From Candidatus Phyllobacterium onerii (GTDB lineage Bacteria; Pseudomonadota; Alphaproteobacteria; Rhizobiales; Rhizobiaceae): a stretch of 64,000 nucleotides of DNA. Location of the stretch: the NCBI RefSeq assembly GCF_028331445.1, contig NZ_JAQMHX010000009.1, positions 1 to 64,000 of the forward strand, given 5' to 3'. The translations under genes and the position numbers were made by a program. The notes under the pieces were generated by a model, which was not told where the DNA came from, did not search any database, and worked only from the letters and a program-made list of their open reading frames with translations. Shown here in pieces: positions 36,453-44,642 of this stretch (positions are counted from its first letter, which is position 1; each line of letters starts with the position of its first letter).

Positions 36453-37154
36453 TCAGGCGATTTCGCGCAGATCCGATGCATCCGGCTCACGCAGCACATA
36501 GCCGCGGCCCCAGACGGTTTCGATATAGTTGATACCGCCGGAAGCATTGTCGAGCTTCTTGCGCAGCTTGCAGATGAAAACGTCGATGATCTTGAGTTCC
36601 GGCTCGTCCATACCGCCGTAGAGGTGGTTGAGGAACATTTCCTTGGTAAGTGTCGTGCCCTTGCGGAGCGAAAGCAGCTCCAGCATCTGATATTCCTTGC
36701 CCGTCAAATGAACCCGCTGGCCGGTGACTTCCACCGTCTTGGCATCCAGATTGACGATGAGGTCGCCGGTGGTGATGACCGACTGGGCATGCCCCTTGGA
36801 ACGGCGCACGATCGCATGGATACGGGCAACAAGTTCGTCCTTATGGAAGGGCTTGGTCATATAGTCGTCGGCGCCGAAGCCGAGGCCACGAACCTTGTCC
36901 TCGATACCGGCCATACCGGAAAGGATCAGGATCGGTGTTTTCACCTTCGACAGACGCAGGGTCCTCAGGACTTCATAACCGGACATATCCGGCAGGTTGA
37001 GGTCGAGAAGAATGATATCGTAGTCGTAGAGCTTGCCGAGATCGACACCCTCCTCGCCCAGATCCGTCGTATAAACATTGAAGCTTTCCGACTTGAGCAT
37101 CAGTTCGATGCTCTGGGCCGTTGCACTATCGTCTTCGATTAAAAGAACCCGCAT
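36453..37154 (-). CDS. ctrA: Cell-cycle response regulator CtrA
   Basis: The 233-residue master regulator of alphaproteobacterial cell cycle and polarity: receiver domain (1-118, phospho-acceptor Asp 51 in [12 protein letters not shown]) and OmpR/PhoB-type winged-helix DNA-binding domain (about 130-229, [11 protein letters not shown] and [22 protein letters not shown]). It binds TTAA-N7-TTAA boxes at flagellar, division and DNA methylation genes. Phosphate comes from CckA through ChpT. I chose ATG 37154 (MRVLLIEDD), which matches known CtrA length. Four GANTC sites lie 150-265 bp upstream. Confidence 0.98.
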   Translation of the reverse strand: MRVLLIEDDSATAQSIELMLKSESFNVYTTDLGEEGVDLGKLYDYDIILLDLNLPDMSGYEVLRTLRLSKVKTPILILSGMAGIEDKVRGLGFGADDYMTKPFHKDELVARIHAIVRRSKGHAQSVITTGDLIVNLDAKTVEVTGQRVHLTGKEYQMLELLSLRKGTTLTKEMFLNHLYGGMDEPELKIIDVFICKLRKKLDNASGGINYIETVWGRGYVLREPDASDLREIA

Positions 37155-37306
37155 ATCATTCCCCTTTTCCCGCCGCTGAAATGGGTTGCCCAAGAAACCT
37201 CGATCAGGGCAATCCCGAAGTCAGGTCGCGAAACAAGCCGTTTCCATAACGTTAAGATTGCCACCGAATGGTTAACAAAATCTAATTCCGCTTTGCAAGT
37301 GCCTTT

Positions 37307-37417
37307 GACTCTTGATTTAAAAATCATTGGCACCGCATTGATTCATAAGGTCAACTTACCCGTCAAAAATCATAAGGCGCAGCATCAGGTTCTGGCCTTA
37401 AGCGATTCATTCGACTC
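37307..37417. promoter_or_regulatory. GANTC cluster upstream of ctrA
   Basis: Four GANTC sites occur at 37307-37311, 37340-37344, 37404-37408 and 37413-37417 (one per ~28 bp against one per ~256 bp expected at random). GANTC is methylated by CcrM in Caulobacter and Brucella, and hemimethylation times the ctrA P1 promoter in Caulobacter. Control of ctrA here by DNA methylation is therefore likely; this is inference from motif density. Confidence 0.65.
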
Positions 37418-37501
37418 GATAAAATCGCCGTCCAAAAACTTGCCGCACTGATTTACAGAGCTTTAAGTCTTAAGGCGTATGATTAATGCTGAACGTAAAG
37501 G

Positions 37502-37536
37502 AAAGGTTACCAGACAGGGCAACCTTTAAGTTTTTG
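37502..37536 (+). terminator. Terminator-like hairpin upstream of the FliJ-like gene
   Basis: AAAGGTT (37502-37508) pairs with AACCTTT (37521-37527), with CC/GG inside, and TTTTT follows. No gene ends on the plus strand here: ctrA is read away. It would end an unannotated short transcript or reduce reading from upstream into the FliJ-like gene. The region 37155-37646 otherwise holds only promoters. Confidence 0.5.
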
Positions 37537-37646
37537 TTTCATTTTTCCGAAGTGATTCGGGGTGAAACGGCGCCGGATGATCGATCGCCAGCGTTTTGGC
37601 AGGATCAGAGTACCGGCTTTTGGCAGGTGTTGAGGGGGTAGTGAGT

Positions 37647-38033
37647 ATGAAGTCGCATGAAGGTTTGGTTCGGCTGAAGCTCTTTCAGGTCAAGGAAAAG
37701 CGCCGTCAACTCGGCCAGCTTGATTTGATGATGGGCGAGTTCGAACGCATGGCTGCCGAATTGGACGCGCAGATACTGTCCGAGGAAAAAAAGGCCGGCA
37801 TCACCGACACCACGCATTTCGCCTATCCGACGTTTGCCAAAGCCGCCCGTCAGCGCCGCGACAACCTGTTTGATTCAATTCGCGACCTGAAGGCCCAGAA
37901 GGACGATGCCGAAGCGGCACTTACCGAATCCGAAGCGGAACTTGCCAAAGCCGAGGCACTTGAGCAACGCGATGGCAAGCCGCGGGATGTCGAAGAAATT
38001 CCTGTCACCGCCAAGCGGGCGATGATCGGATAG
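37647..38033 (+). CDS. FliJ-like coiled-coil flagellar protein
   Basis: A 128-residue, mostly helical protein with heptads from residue 5 to 50 and 60 to 105, like the FliJ component of the flagellar type III export apparatus, which escorts export chaperones to the ATPase ring. GGGGG lies eight bases before ATG 37647; the GTG at 37641 is also possible. The position beside ctrA, which controls flagellar genes in these bacteria, fits. The family assignment is by general pattern. Confidence 0.6.
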   Translation: MKSHEGLVRLKLFQVKEKRRQLGQLDLMMGEFERMAAELDAQILSEEKKAGITDTTHFAYPTFAKAARQRRDNLFDSIRDLKAQKDDAEAALTESEAELAKAEALEQRDGKPRDVEEIPVTAKRAMIG

Positions 38034-38087
38034 TCAGTAGACTTTTTGAGAAATCAGCTTCCGCGGGCATAGAGTTCCCAAAAGGCC

Positions 38088-38384
38088 TTATCTCTGCTGA
38101 ACGACGTCCGCCCATTCCTCGTGCCTCAGCGATTGAGCGCGCATGAATGGGCAAAGCGGAATGATCTTCCATCCGCCCGCCCGTGCATCTTCTACCGCAT
38201 GCAACGCCAGGGCCTGCCCCACACCCTGGCCACGTAACGCATCCGGCACCGCCGTATGATCGATGATGATCAGATGCGGGCTGGCGCGTGAAAACGCCAT
38301 CTCGGCCTCGTGCCCTGATACCACGGCCACGTAGCGTCCGCCGCTACCCGTTTCCTGTTTTTCGATACTGATCTGATCTGCCAT
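38088..38384 (-). CDS. GNAT-like N-acetyltransferase
   Basis: A small protein of about 98 residues (YidJ-like group) with the acetyl-CoA-binding motif RGQGVGQALALHAVEDARAGG and the C-terminal CPF(M)RAQ segment. Small GNATs of this type carry only the minimum core. The first Met in frame is at 38417; I prefer 38384 (MADQISIEK). It is convergent with the FliJ-like gene and lies 3' of prc in the same direction. Confidence 0.8.
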   Translation of the reverse strand: MADQISIEKQETGSGGRYVAVVSGHEAEMAFSRASPHLIIIDHTAVPDALRGQGVGQALALHAVEDARAGGWKIIPLCPFMRAQSLRHEEWADVVQQR

Positions 38385-38436
38385 CGCTGCACCATTCGCC
38401 ATGTGGAGTGCCAGCACTCAGCGCTGGCGCCAATAA

Positions 38437-40557
38437 TCAATTGTTTTTTGCCGATTTCAATTTGGTAAGGTCTGCGGCATCGCTGAGAATATGCACCGTC
38501 TCATCCAGGAGAACGTCCTTTGCGTCCTTCAGCGCCTTCTCGCTCGCTATATCTGCGCTCAAGCTGCGCTCGTTGGCCTGCAGTCCGTCTTCCTGAAACA
38601 CAAGATCTGCCTGTGACACGGAACCCTTGCCGTCTGCTGCCTCGCGCGCCTTCAGGCGGTTGACCTGACGTTCCCTCTCGGCACGCCTTTCGGTTTCGTT
38701 GAGTGAGATAACCCGCTTGTTGCGCAAATCGTCGAGCTCATTCACGTCTTCAACGAGATCCTTGAAATCCTTGTCCGTTTTGGCGCGGGCGTCGTGGCGG
38801 CTCTGTAGCTCCGGCAGAACCGCTTTGATATCACCAAGGGGTTTGTAGCTCGCAGGTTTGATCTGCAGCCATGGCAGCGCATTGTCATAGCTCGACTCCC
38901 CCAGTTTGTCCTCGTCCGAGAATCCTGGCAGGACGATATCCGGCGTCACCCCACGAAGCTGAGTGGTGCCGCCATTGATGCGGAAGAACTGCGCGACAGT
39001 CATTTTCAGCTCGCCGAATTCCGGCTTTGGATTGCGTGCTTCCTCGTCCAGATCGACCACTGTTTGCACAGTGCCCTTGCCGAAACTCGGTTCGCCAATA
39101 ATGACGCCGCGGCCATAGTCTTGTATTGCAGCGGCGAAAATCTCTGAGGCCGAGGCGGAACCACGATTGATGAGCACAGCAAGCGGCCCCGTCCACAGGG
39201 CCGTTGCGCGCTTGTTGCCATTTACCCTGATCTCACCATCGCCGTTGCGCTGCTGCAGAACTGGTCCCTTGCCCACGAAAAAGCCGGTCAGTTCGATCGC
39301 TTGCGGCAAAGAACCGCCGCCATTGTTGCGCAGATCGATAACGACGCCATCTACCTTTTCTTTTTCGAGTTCTGCCAACAGCTTGGCGACATCGCGGCTT
39401 GCGCTCCGGTAATCCTTGTCACCGCGCCGCCGCGCATCGAAATCTTCATAGAACGTGGGCAACGAGATCACGCCGATTTTCCGCGAGATATCGCCGTCCT
39501 TGACAATCTGAACGCTTTTTTTGGCCGCCTGCTTATCCAGACTGATGTTTTCTCGCACCAGGGTGACGAGGCGATGCTTGCCGTCAAGTCCCGCATCGGA
39601 TGGCAAGATATCCAGCCGTACGACGGTATCCTTCTCTCCGCGTATCAATTTCACGACGTCATTAACGCGGGTGCCGACAACGTCCACCAGCGTGCCGTCC
39701 TTGCCCTGGGCGACGCCGACAATTCTGTCGCCGACCGCCAGCTGGCCAGACAGCTGGGCCGGTCCACCCGGTACCAGCTCCCGTATGGTCGTATATTCGT
39801 CGCGCTCCTGCAGTACGGCGCCGATACCGACGAGCGAGAGTTTCATCGAAATGTCGAAATCCGATGCCGCAGCAACACCCAGATAGTCGGTATGGGGTTC
39901 GATCGAGTTCGTGTAAGCCGTCATGAATGTCTGAAAGACATCGTCACTCTTGTACTTGTAGGCCCGGGCCAGTGAGTTTCCATACCGCTTGCCAAGTGTT
40001 TCGCGTATCGTCGCTTCAGGCGTACCCGCCAGTTTCAGGCGCAGCCAATCGTTTTTCACGCGCTTGCGCCATAGGTCTTGGCTCTCCGCCATCGTTTTCG
40101 GCCAAGGCTCCTTGTCGCGGATGAGCGTGAACTCTTCGTTCTGGCTGAAATCGAAACCATTCTTGAGCAATTCACGCGCGTATGTAAGCCGCTCCACGTA
40201 ACGCTGCTCGAACACGTTGAAAATAGCGAACGGGATGCTCAGATCGTCGCTGAAGATAGCATCGTCGATTTTGTCCTTATTGGTCATGAATTGATCAATA
40301 TCGGACTGGAGGAAAAAGAAGCGCTCCGGGTCGAGTAATTCTATGTACCGGTTAATTATTTTTTCAGACAAGGCGTCGTCCAACGGCACCTTCTTGTAGT
40401 GGTAGTATGTCAGCACCTGCGCGCTCAAATGCGCAGCCTTGGCCTGCTCCTCCTCTGGAGCGAGCGGTGGCGGGGAGCCGGCCTCCAGCGCCTGGGCCGA
40501 GGAAACAAAGGCCAGGAAAACAAACAGCAGTCCGAATTTTGTACGCATAAGGTGCAT
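38437..40557 (-). CDS. prc: Tail-specific protease Prc (C-terminal processing peptidase)
   Basis: A periplasmic serine protease of about 706 residues with N-terminal signal (KFGLLFVFLAFVSSAQA), a PDZ domain near 235-320 (VGIGAVLQERDEYTTIRELVPGGPAQLSGQLAVGD) and the peptidase domain near 340-540: Ser in NRGSASASEIFA and Lys in SFGKGTVQTV form the catalytic dyad. A helical C-terminal domain follows. Alphaproteobacteria usually have a CtpA of ~440 residues; this resembles E. coli Prc in length and layout. I chose the ATG at 40557 (GGA before it). Confidence 0.9.
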   Translation of the reverse strand: MHLMRTKFGLLFVFLAFVSSAQALEAGSPPPLAPEEEQAKAAHLSAQVLTYYHYKKVPLDDALSEKIINRYIELLDPERFFFLQSDIDQFMTNKDKIDDAIFSDDLSIPFAIFNVFEQRYVERLTYARELLKNGFDFSQNEEFTLIRDKEPWPKTMAESQDLWRKRVKNDWLRLKLAGTPEATIRETLGKRYGNSLARAYKYKSDDVFQTFMTAYTNSIEPHTDYLGVAAASDFDISMKLSLVGIGAVLQERDEYTTIRELVPGGPAQLSGQLAVGDRIVGVAQGKDGTLVDVVGTRVNDVVKLIRGEKDTVVRLDILPSDAGLDGKHRLVTLVRENISLDKQAAKKSVQIVKDGDISRKIGVISLPTFYEDFDARRRGDKDYRSASRDVAKLLAELEKEKVDGVVIDLRNNGGGSLPQAIELTGFFVGKGPVLQQRNGDGEIRVNGNKRATALWTGPLAVLINRGSASASEIFAAAIQDYGRGVIIGEPSFGKGTVQTVVDLDEEARNPKPEFGELKMTVAQFFRINGGTTQLRGVTPDIVLPGFSDEDKLGESSYDNALPWLQIKPASYKPLGDIKAVLPELQSRHDARAKTDKDFKDLVEDVNELDDLRNKRVISLNETERRAERERQVNRLKAREAADGKGSVSQADLVFQEDGLQANERSLSADIASEKALKDAKDVLLDETVHILSDAADLTKLKSAKNN

Positions 40558-40772
40558 CAATCCAATGTTCGACCAAATCATCAAGAATTAAATACTCTTG
40601 GTTACCGCCGGCAGTCGTCGGTGCTATGTACCCTAACTATGGAGACCAGCCATGGGAAGCGTCAATCGGGTACAAGCGAATGTGATCCGGTGTGTCTTGT
40701 CGTCGCCTATGCTTGACGGGTGCCATGCATTTCCTTCATGCGTAACTGGGTTAGCCTTGGTTCGGGACCAGC

Positions 40773-41231
40773 ATGTCGACAAGATCGTTCATTCCCATCT
40801 TTCTCTTCATCGCCACGTTTTCGCTGGCACTGGGGATGACCATGCCGCTGATGAATGTCAGCAGGCTGTACTTTTTCGACGAGAACCCTTCGCTCCTGGG
40901 CATAATTCGATCGCTCTGGACGGGCGGCGATTGGTTGCTGGCGTCCATCGTCGGGCTCTTTTCGGTCATTCTTCCAGTCACAAAGCTCGCCGTCGCACAA
41001 TTGGCGGCAGCTCGAGTACCCGCTGCCGCCCATGTTCTGCACCGGTGGATCGGCTTCCTGTCGAAATGGTCGATGCTGGACGTATTGCTGGTCGCTCTGG
41101 TGATTTTCGGCGCAAAGACGAGCGGCCTTGCCACAGCGATCGCCCAGCCAGGACTCTGGTTTTTCACCGCATCGGCAATTCTGTCGGCACTGGCAACGCA
41201 CTTGATCGTGCGTGAAGAAACGATTGCATAA
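40773..41231 (+). CDS. Paraquat-inducible protein A family membrane protein
   Basis: A 152-residue protein with four hydrophobic segments and the PqiA/YebS core KWSMLDVLLVALVIFGAKTS near residues 92-112. E. coli PqiA is a double unit joined to MCE proteins; here only one PqiA unit is present, with no MCE gene nearby. It probably works in lipid traffic between membranes. A terminator follows. Confidence 0.8.
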   Translation: MSTRSFIPIFLFIATFSLALGMTMPLMNVSRLYFFDENPSLLGIIRSLWTGGDWLLASIVGLFSVILPVTKLAVAQLAAARVPAAAHVLHRWIGFLSKWSMLDVLLVALVIFGAKTSGLATAIAQPGLWFFTASAILSALATHLIVREETIA

Positions 41232-41234
41232 GCG

Positions 41235-41262
41235 AAGGGGCTGGCCTCGCGGCTAGCCCCTT
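41235..41262 (+). terminator. Terminator after the PqiA-like gene
   Basis: AAGGGGCT (41235-41242) pairs with AGCCCCTT (41255-41262) with GGCC/GGCC-like inner bases, just after the PqiA-like stop. T-rich bases follow. It lies between convergent PqiA-like gene and sciP and may work for both strands. Confidence 0.75.
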
Positions 41263-41280
41263 CTATTCATGCACCATCAT

Positions 41281-41556
41281 CTAATGACGATATTGCTGTA
41301 TCCGGGTCGTTCTGAGACCAGCCAGCCCATGATCGGAGATCGAGGACTGCCAGGACAGGAACTCTTCCACCGTCAACGTATAGCGATGGCAAGCCTCCTC
41401 AAGACTAAGAAGACCACCGCGCACAGCGGCAACCACCTCAGCCTTGCGGCGAATAACCCAACGCCGCGTATTCGCGGGTGGAAGATCGGCGATGGTCAGC
41501 GGGCTGCCATCCGGGCCGATTACGTATTTTACTCTCGGTCGAACAAGATCGGTCAT
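41281..41556 (-). CDS. sciP: CtrA inhibitor SciP (DUF1153)
   Basis: A 91-residue protein that in Caulobacter binds DNA and CtrA and blocks CtrA-dependent transcription in G1/early S phase. The family core is intact: VIGPDGSPLTIADLPP, RRWVIRRKAEVVAAVRGGLL and EEFLSWQSSISDHGLAGLR. Start ATG 41556 gives the Caulobacter length. It is the third CtrA-network gene in this window, with chpT and ctrA about 4-6 kb away. A possible CtrA box lies 57-71 bp upstream. Confidence 0.95.
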   Translation of the reverse strand: MTDLVRPRVKYVIGPDGSPLTIADLPPANTRRWVIRRKAEVVAAVRGGLLSLEEACHRYTLTVEEFLSWQSSISDHGLAGLRTTRIQQYRH

Positions 41557-41612
41557 TGTACTCTCTACACTAAACTTCAAGACCTATCGCACCTGACATT
41601 ACAGTCAGGGCT

Positions 41613-41627
41613 TTAATAATTGCCTAA
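41613..41627 (-). promoter_or_regulatory. Near-consensus CtrA box upstream of sciP
   Basis: TTAA (41613-41616), seven bases, then CTAA (41624-41627) match the TTAA-N7-TTAA CtrA site with one mismatch. The location 57-71 bp before the sciP start is suitable for control of sciP by CtrA, as in Caulobacter. A single near match in an AT-rich region is weak evidence. Confidence 0.4.
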
Positions 41628-41773
41628 ACCTCGAGTCATTCTCTGGTAACTTCGGTTAATGGATCGGCCATATTTTCGTTAAACTTTGGCCCAACTCGCA
41701 GAATTTTCGTGTTTTGAAGCGGGTGTCGCGCAAAAATCTTGTCTCGATAAAAATTTCTCCCACACCACTTCTT

Positions 41774-41915
41774 AGAGACGTTCGGAAAGTCGCTGCGGCG
41801 AGGCATATGATGCGGTTTTTCGATAACCGGAGCGCAGCGTACTATTGTACGTGAGCACCGGAAGCGCAGAAAATCGCGTTAGATGGCCGTCGCAGTAGAG
41901 TTTCAAACGGTCTCT
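41774..41915. repeat. Palindromic repeat element, copy B
   Basis: A 142-bp imperfect palindrome. The ends are AGAGAC (41774-41779) and GTCTCT (41910-41915), with inner pairing through GGAAA-TCGCTGCGGCGA against TGCGACGG and TTTC. A central hairpin runs 41812-41877 (GCGGTTTT with AAAATCGC, GTAC-GTAC core, GCGCAG on both arms). Copy C at 53221-53362 has the same 142 bp length and the same interior, but different outer bases that still pair. It lies between sciP and mnmA. Confidence 0.85.
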
Positions 41916-41996
41916 TATTGGCAAGTCCGGGTCGATGCCCTATATAGAGCCGACAAAGCGCTGCGCTTATATGCCGCGACGAAAACGGATCCGCTT

Positions 41997-43184
41997 ATGA
42001 CACTGAATAATCTCGATCTGCCGGGAAGACCGGAAGACACTCGTATCGTCGTTGCCATGTCTGGCGGCGTGGATTCTTCTGTTGTGGCCGGCATCCTCAA
42101 ACGCCAGGGCTATGATGTCGTCGGCGTCACCTTGCAGCTCTATGACCATGGTGCATCGACCCATCGTGCCGGTTCCTGCTGCGCTGGTCAGGATATCGAG
42201 GATGCGCGCCGCGTCTCCGAACGTCTCGGCATTCCGCATTATGTACTCGACTACGAAGCCCGTTTCCGCGAAGCCGTGATCGATCCTTTTGCCGCGAGCT
42301 ATGTCAGCGGCGAGACGCCAATCCCCTGCGTTTCCTGCAACCAGACCGTAAAATTCGCGGATCTACTGCAGACCGCCCGCGATCTTGGCGCGGACGCACT
42401 GGCGACTGGTCATTATATTCGCAGCCATGCCAATGGTGCGCATCGTGCCCTGTTCCGTCCTGTCGATACCGACAAGGACCAGAGTTATTTCCTTTTTGCC
42501 ACCACGCAGGAACAGATCGATTATCTGCGCTTCCCGCTCGGTGGTCTGACGAAGCCGGAAACCCGTGCAATCGCCGAGGAGCTTGGTCTCACTGTCGCAA
42601 ACAAGCAGGACAGCCAGGACATCTGCTTCGTACCGCAGGGTAAGTATTCGGACATTATTTCGAAACTGAAGCCGGAAGCGGCCAATCCGGGCGATATCGT
42701 CCACATCGACGGGCGCGTGCTCGGCCGCCACGAAGGCATTGTGCATTACACCATCGGCCAGCGTCGCGGCATTGGCGTCGCTACCGGCGATCCGCTCTAT
42801 GTCGTTCATCTCGATGCGGCCAATGCCCGCGTCATAGTCGGCCCGCGCGAAGCGCTTGAAACCCGCAAGGTTTTCTTGCGCAACGTCAATTGGCTTGGTG
42901 ACGACGCATTGGAAGATATTCCGGCAGGCGGCGTCGAGGTCTACGCCAAGGTTCGCTCCACCCGCCCGCCCCGCCCGGCCGTCCTGCACCATCAGGCAGG
43001 CGAGACATGGGTCGAGCTGGTCGACGGCGAAAGCGGGATCGCGCCCGGCCAGGCCTGCGTGCTTTATTCAGACGACAGCAATAATGCCCGCGTCTTCGGC
43101 GGCGGCTTCATTGGCCGCTCCGAACGTGCCCCGCAGGCGGAAGCCATGTTGAAGCGTCTCGCCCAGCAAGGCCAGCACGCCTGA
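41997..43184 (+). CDS. mnmA: tRNA-specific 2-thiouridylase
   Basis: A 395-residue enzyme that adds sulfur to U34 of tRNA-Lys, -Glu and -Gln. It has the PP-loop AMSGGVDSS at residues 20-28, the catalytic cysteine pair in IPCVSCN and QDICFVPQG, and the ATP/tRNA-binding TGHYIR. The conserved C-terminal barrel is complete. I chose ATG 41997; extension upstream to 41883 runs into the palindromic repeat. Its end converges with the DegT-type gene at a shared terminator. Confidence 0.95.
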   Translation: MTLNNLDLPGRPEDTRIVVAMSGGVDSSVVAGILKRQGYDVVGVTLQLYDHGASTHRAGSCCAGQDIEDARRVSERLGIPHYVLDYEARFREAVIDPFAASYVSGETPIPCVSCNQTVKFADLLQTARDLGADALATGHYIRSHANGAHRALFRPVDTDKDQSYFLFATTQEQIDYLRFPLGGLTKPETRAIAEELGLTVANKQDSQDICFVPQGKYSDIISKLKPEAANPGDIVHIDGRVLGRHEGIVHYTIGQRRGIGVATGDPLYVVHLDAANARVIVGPREALETRKVFLRNVNWLGDDALEDIPAGGVEVYAKVRSTRPPRPAVLHHQAGETWVELVDGESGIAPGQACVLYSDDSNNARVFGGGFIGRSERAPQAEAMLKRLAQQGQHA

Positions 43185-43211
43185 TCAGATCAGTTCGATG
43201 TTAAAGGAAAT

Positions 43212-43232
43212 GGGGCCGTCAGGCCCCTTTTT
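43212..43232 (+). terminator. mnmA terminator holding the opposite gene's stop codon
   Basis: GGGGCC (43212-43217) and GGCCCC (43222-43227) flank GTCA, followed by TTTTT. It ends mnmA. The stop of the minus-strand aminotransferase (43219-43221) lies in the hairpin itself, so that gene's last bases are part of the terminator. Confidence 0.85.
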
Positions 43233-44346
43233 CGTGGAACTCGCGGATCGTGCCGATAATCCGGTCCTGGTCATCATTGCTCAGATATGGATGCATGGGG
43301 AGGCACAAGATGTTCTTCGGCAAGGTTTCAGAAACCGGCAAACCGCCCGGCGCGCGCATGTAATGAGCATAAGCCTCCTGCAGATGCAGCGGCTTTACAT
43401 AATAAATCACCGACGGGATACCGTTGGCCTGCAGGTGCGCCTTCAATTCATCGCGATTCTTCGTCTCGATCGCATATTGTGCCCAGGCCGAGCGTGATCC
43501 TTCCGGCATCAATGCCACTTTGACGACATCCTTGAGGCCATTGGCATAGCGCCTGGCAATCACCTGCCGCGCTTCCATCTCGTCTTCGAGAATGGTGAGC
43601 TTTTCAATAAGGATCGCTGCCTGGATCGTATCGAGACGGGAATTCAGGCCGACGCGCACATTGTCATATTGCGTCTCGCCCTTGCCGTGAAACAGCACGG
43701 AACGCAGCAAGTCAGCAAACGCGGCATCATTGGTGAACATGGCGCCGCCATCGCCGTAACAGCCGAGCGGCTTGGCAGGGTAAAAACTCGTCGCTCCCAC
43801 ATCGCCGAACGCGCCACACATGGCATTGTCGCGCTTGCCGCCGATTGACTGCGCAGCGTCTTCGATGACGAACAAGTTCTCGCGGGCCGCGACTGCAGAC
43901 AGCGACGTGTAATCGGCGGCAAGCCCGAACAGATCGACGGGAATGATCGCTTTCGGCTTCAGCCTGCCTTCCGCGCGTACAGCGGCAATGGCGGCTTCGA
44001 GTTGCTTCACATCGATATTGTAGGTGTCGGGATCGACGTCGACAAAGACCGGTTCGGCACCGACCAGCGCAACCACTTCCGCAGTCGCGGCAAATGTGAA
44101 GCTTGGCACAAACACCGCATCGCCAGGGCCTATGCCTTTGGCCATCAACGGGATCTGCAGAGCGTCGGTGCCATTGGCGCAGGCGACAACGTGCTCGACA
44201 CCGATATATTCAGCCAGACGTTTTTCAAACTCGGCAACATCCGGCCCCAGGATGTATTTACCCTCACGCACGACCTTGGCGATTGCCGCGTCGAGTTTGC
44301 CGCTAATCCGTTCACGCTGTGCGCCGAGATCGATGAACTGCATCAT
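43219..44346 (-). CDS. DegT/DnrJ/EryC1/StrS-type sugar aminotransferase
   Basis: A 375-residue PLP enzyme. The PLP lysine is in TSFYPAKPLGCYGDGGA near residue 185; IEDAAQSIGG near 155 holds the Asp that binds the PLP nitrogen. The family transaminates keto-sugar nucleotides for surface polysaccharides; similarity to WbpE/WlbC suggests the 3-amino step of UDP-GlcNAc3NAcA-type sugars. The Gfo/Idh/MocA gene upstream in the same direction would supply the keto-sugar, as WbpB/WlbA does. That pathway is inference from the pair. Confidence 0.9.
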   Translation of the reverse strand: MMQFIDLGAQRERISGKLDAAIAKVVREGKYILGPDVAEFEKRLAEYIGVEHVVACANGTDALQIPLMAKGIGPGDAVFVPSFTFAATAEVVALVGAEPVFVDVDPDTYNIDVKQLEAAIAAVRAEGRLKPKAIIPVDLFGLAADYTSLSAVAARENLFVIEDAAQSIGGKRDNAMCGAFGDVGATSFYPAKPLGCYGDGGAMFTNDAAFADLLRSVLFHGKGETQYDNVRVGLNSRLDTIQAAILIEKLTILEDEMEARQVIARRYANGLKDVVKVALMPEGSRSAWAQYAIETKNRDELKAHLQANGIPSVIYYVKPLHLQEAYAHYMRAPGGLPVSETLPKNILCLPMHPYLSNDDQDRIIGTIREFHEKGA

Positions 44347-44491
44347 TGCTCCAATATCAATGTCTCCGCGAATCTGCGCCGGGGAAACTGTTCGGCTACT
44401 CTATAGAAGGGCGGAGGGAGGTCCGCGAGAGTGCGCCATTTCAAAGATTGTGCGGCCTTGTAACAACGCTTTACGTCGAGAGCAATGCGAT

Positions 44492-44640
44492 TGCATATCG
44501 TTAATGCGTGGTTCGACAAGCTCACCATGAGGGGATGGGGTTGATTGCAGGGAGCCAAATTCTTCAACGCCGGCGATTGGCTTGCAATTCAACAATCTCC
44601 CTCATGGTGAGCTTGTCGAACCACGCACTATCGATATGCA
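44492..44640. repeat. 149-bp hairpin repeat, GTTCGACAAGCTCACCATGAG type
   Basis: Two 42-base arms (44492-44533 and 44599-44640) match as reverse complements at 39 positions. The loop also pairs inside (TTGATTGCA with TGCAATTCAA, AGCCAA with TTGGCT), so the whole could fold into one rod. The arm core GTTCGACAAGCTCACCATGA is a familiar intergenic repeat of many alphaproteobacteria. It abuts the stop of the Gfo/Idh/MocA gene and could terminate it or stabilise its 3' end. Confidence 0.85.
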
Positions 44641-44642
44641 GC

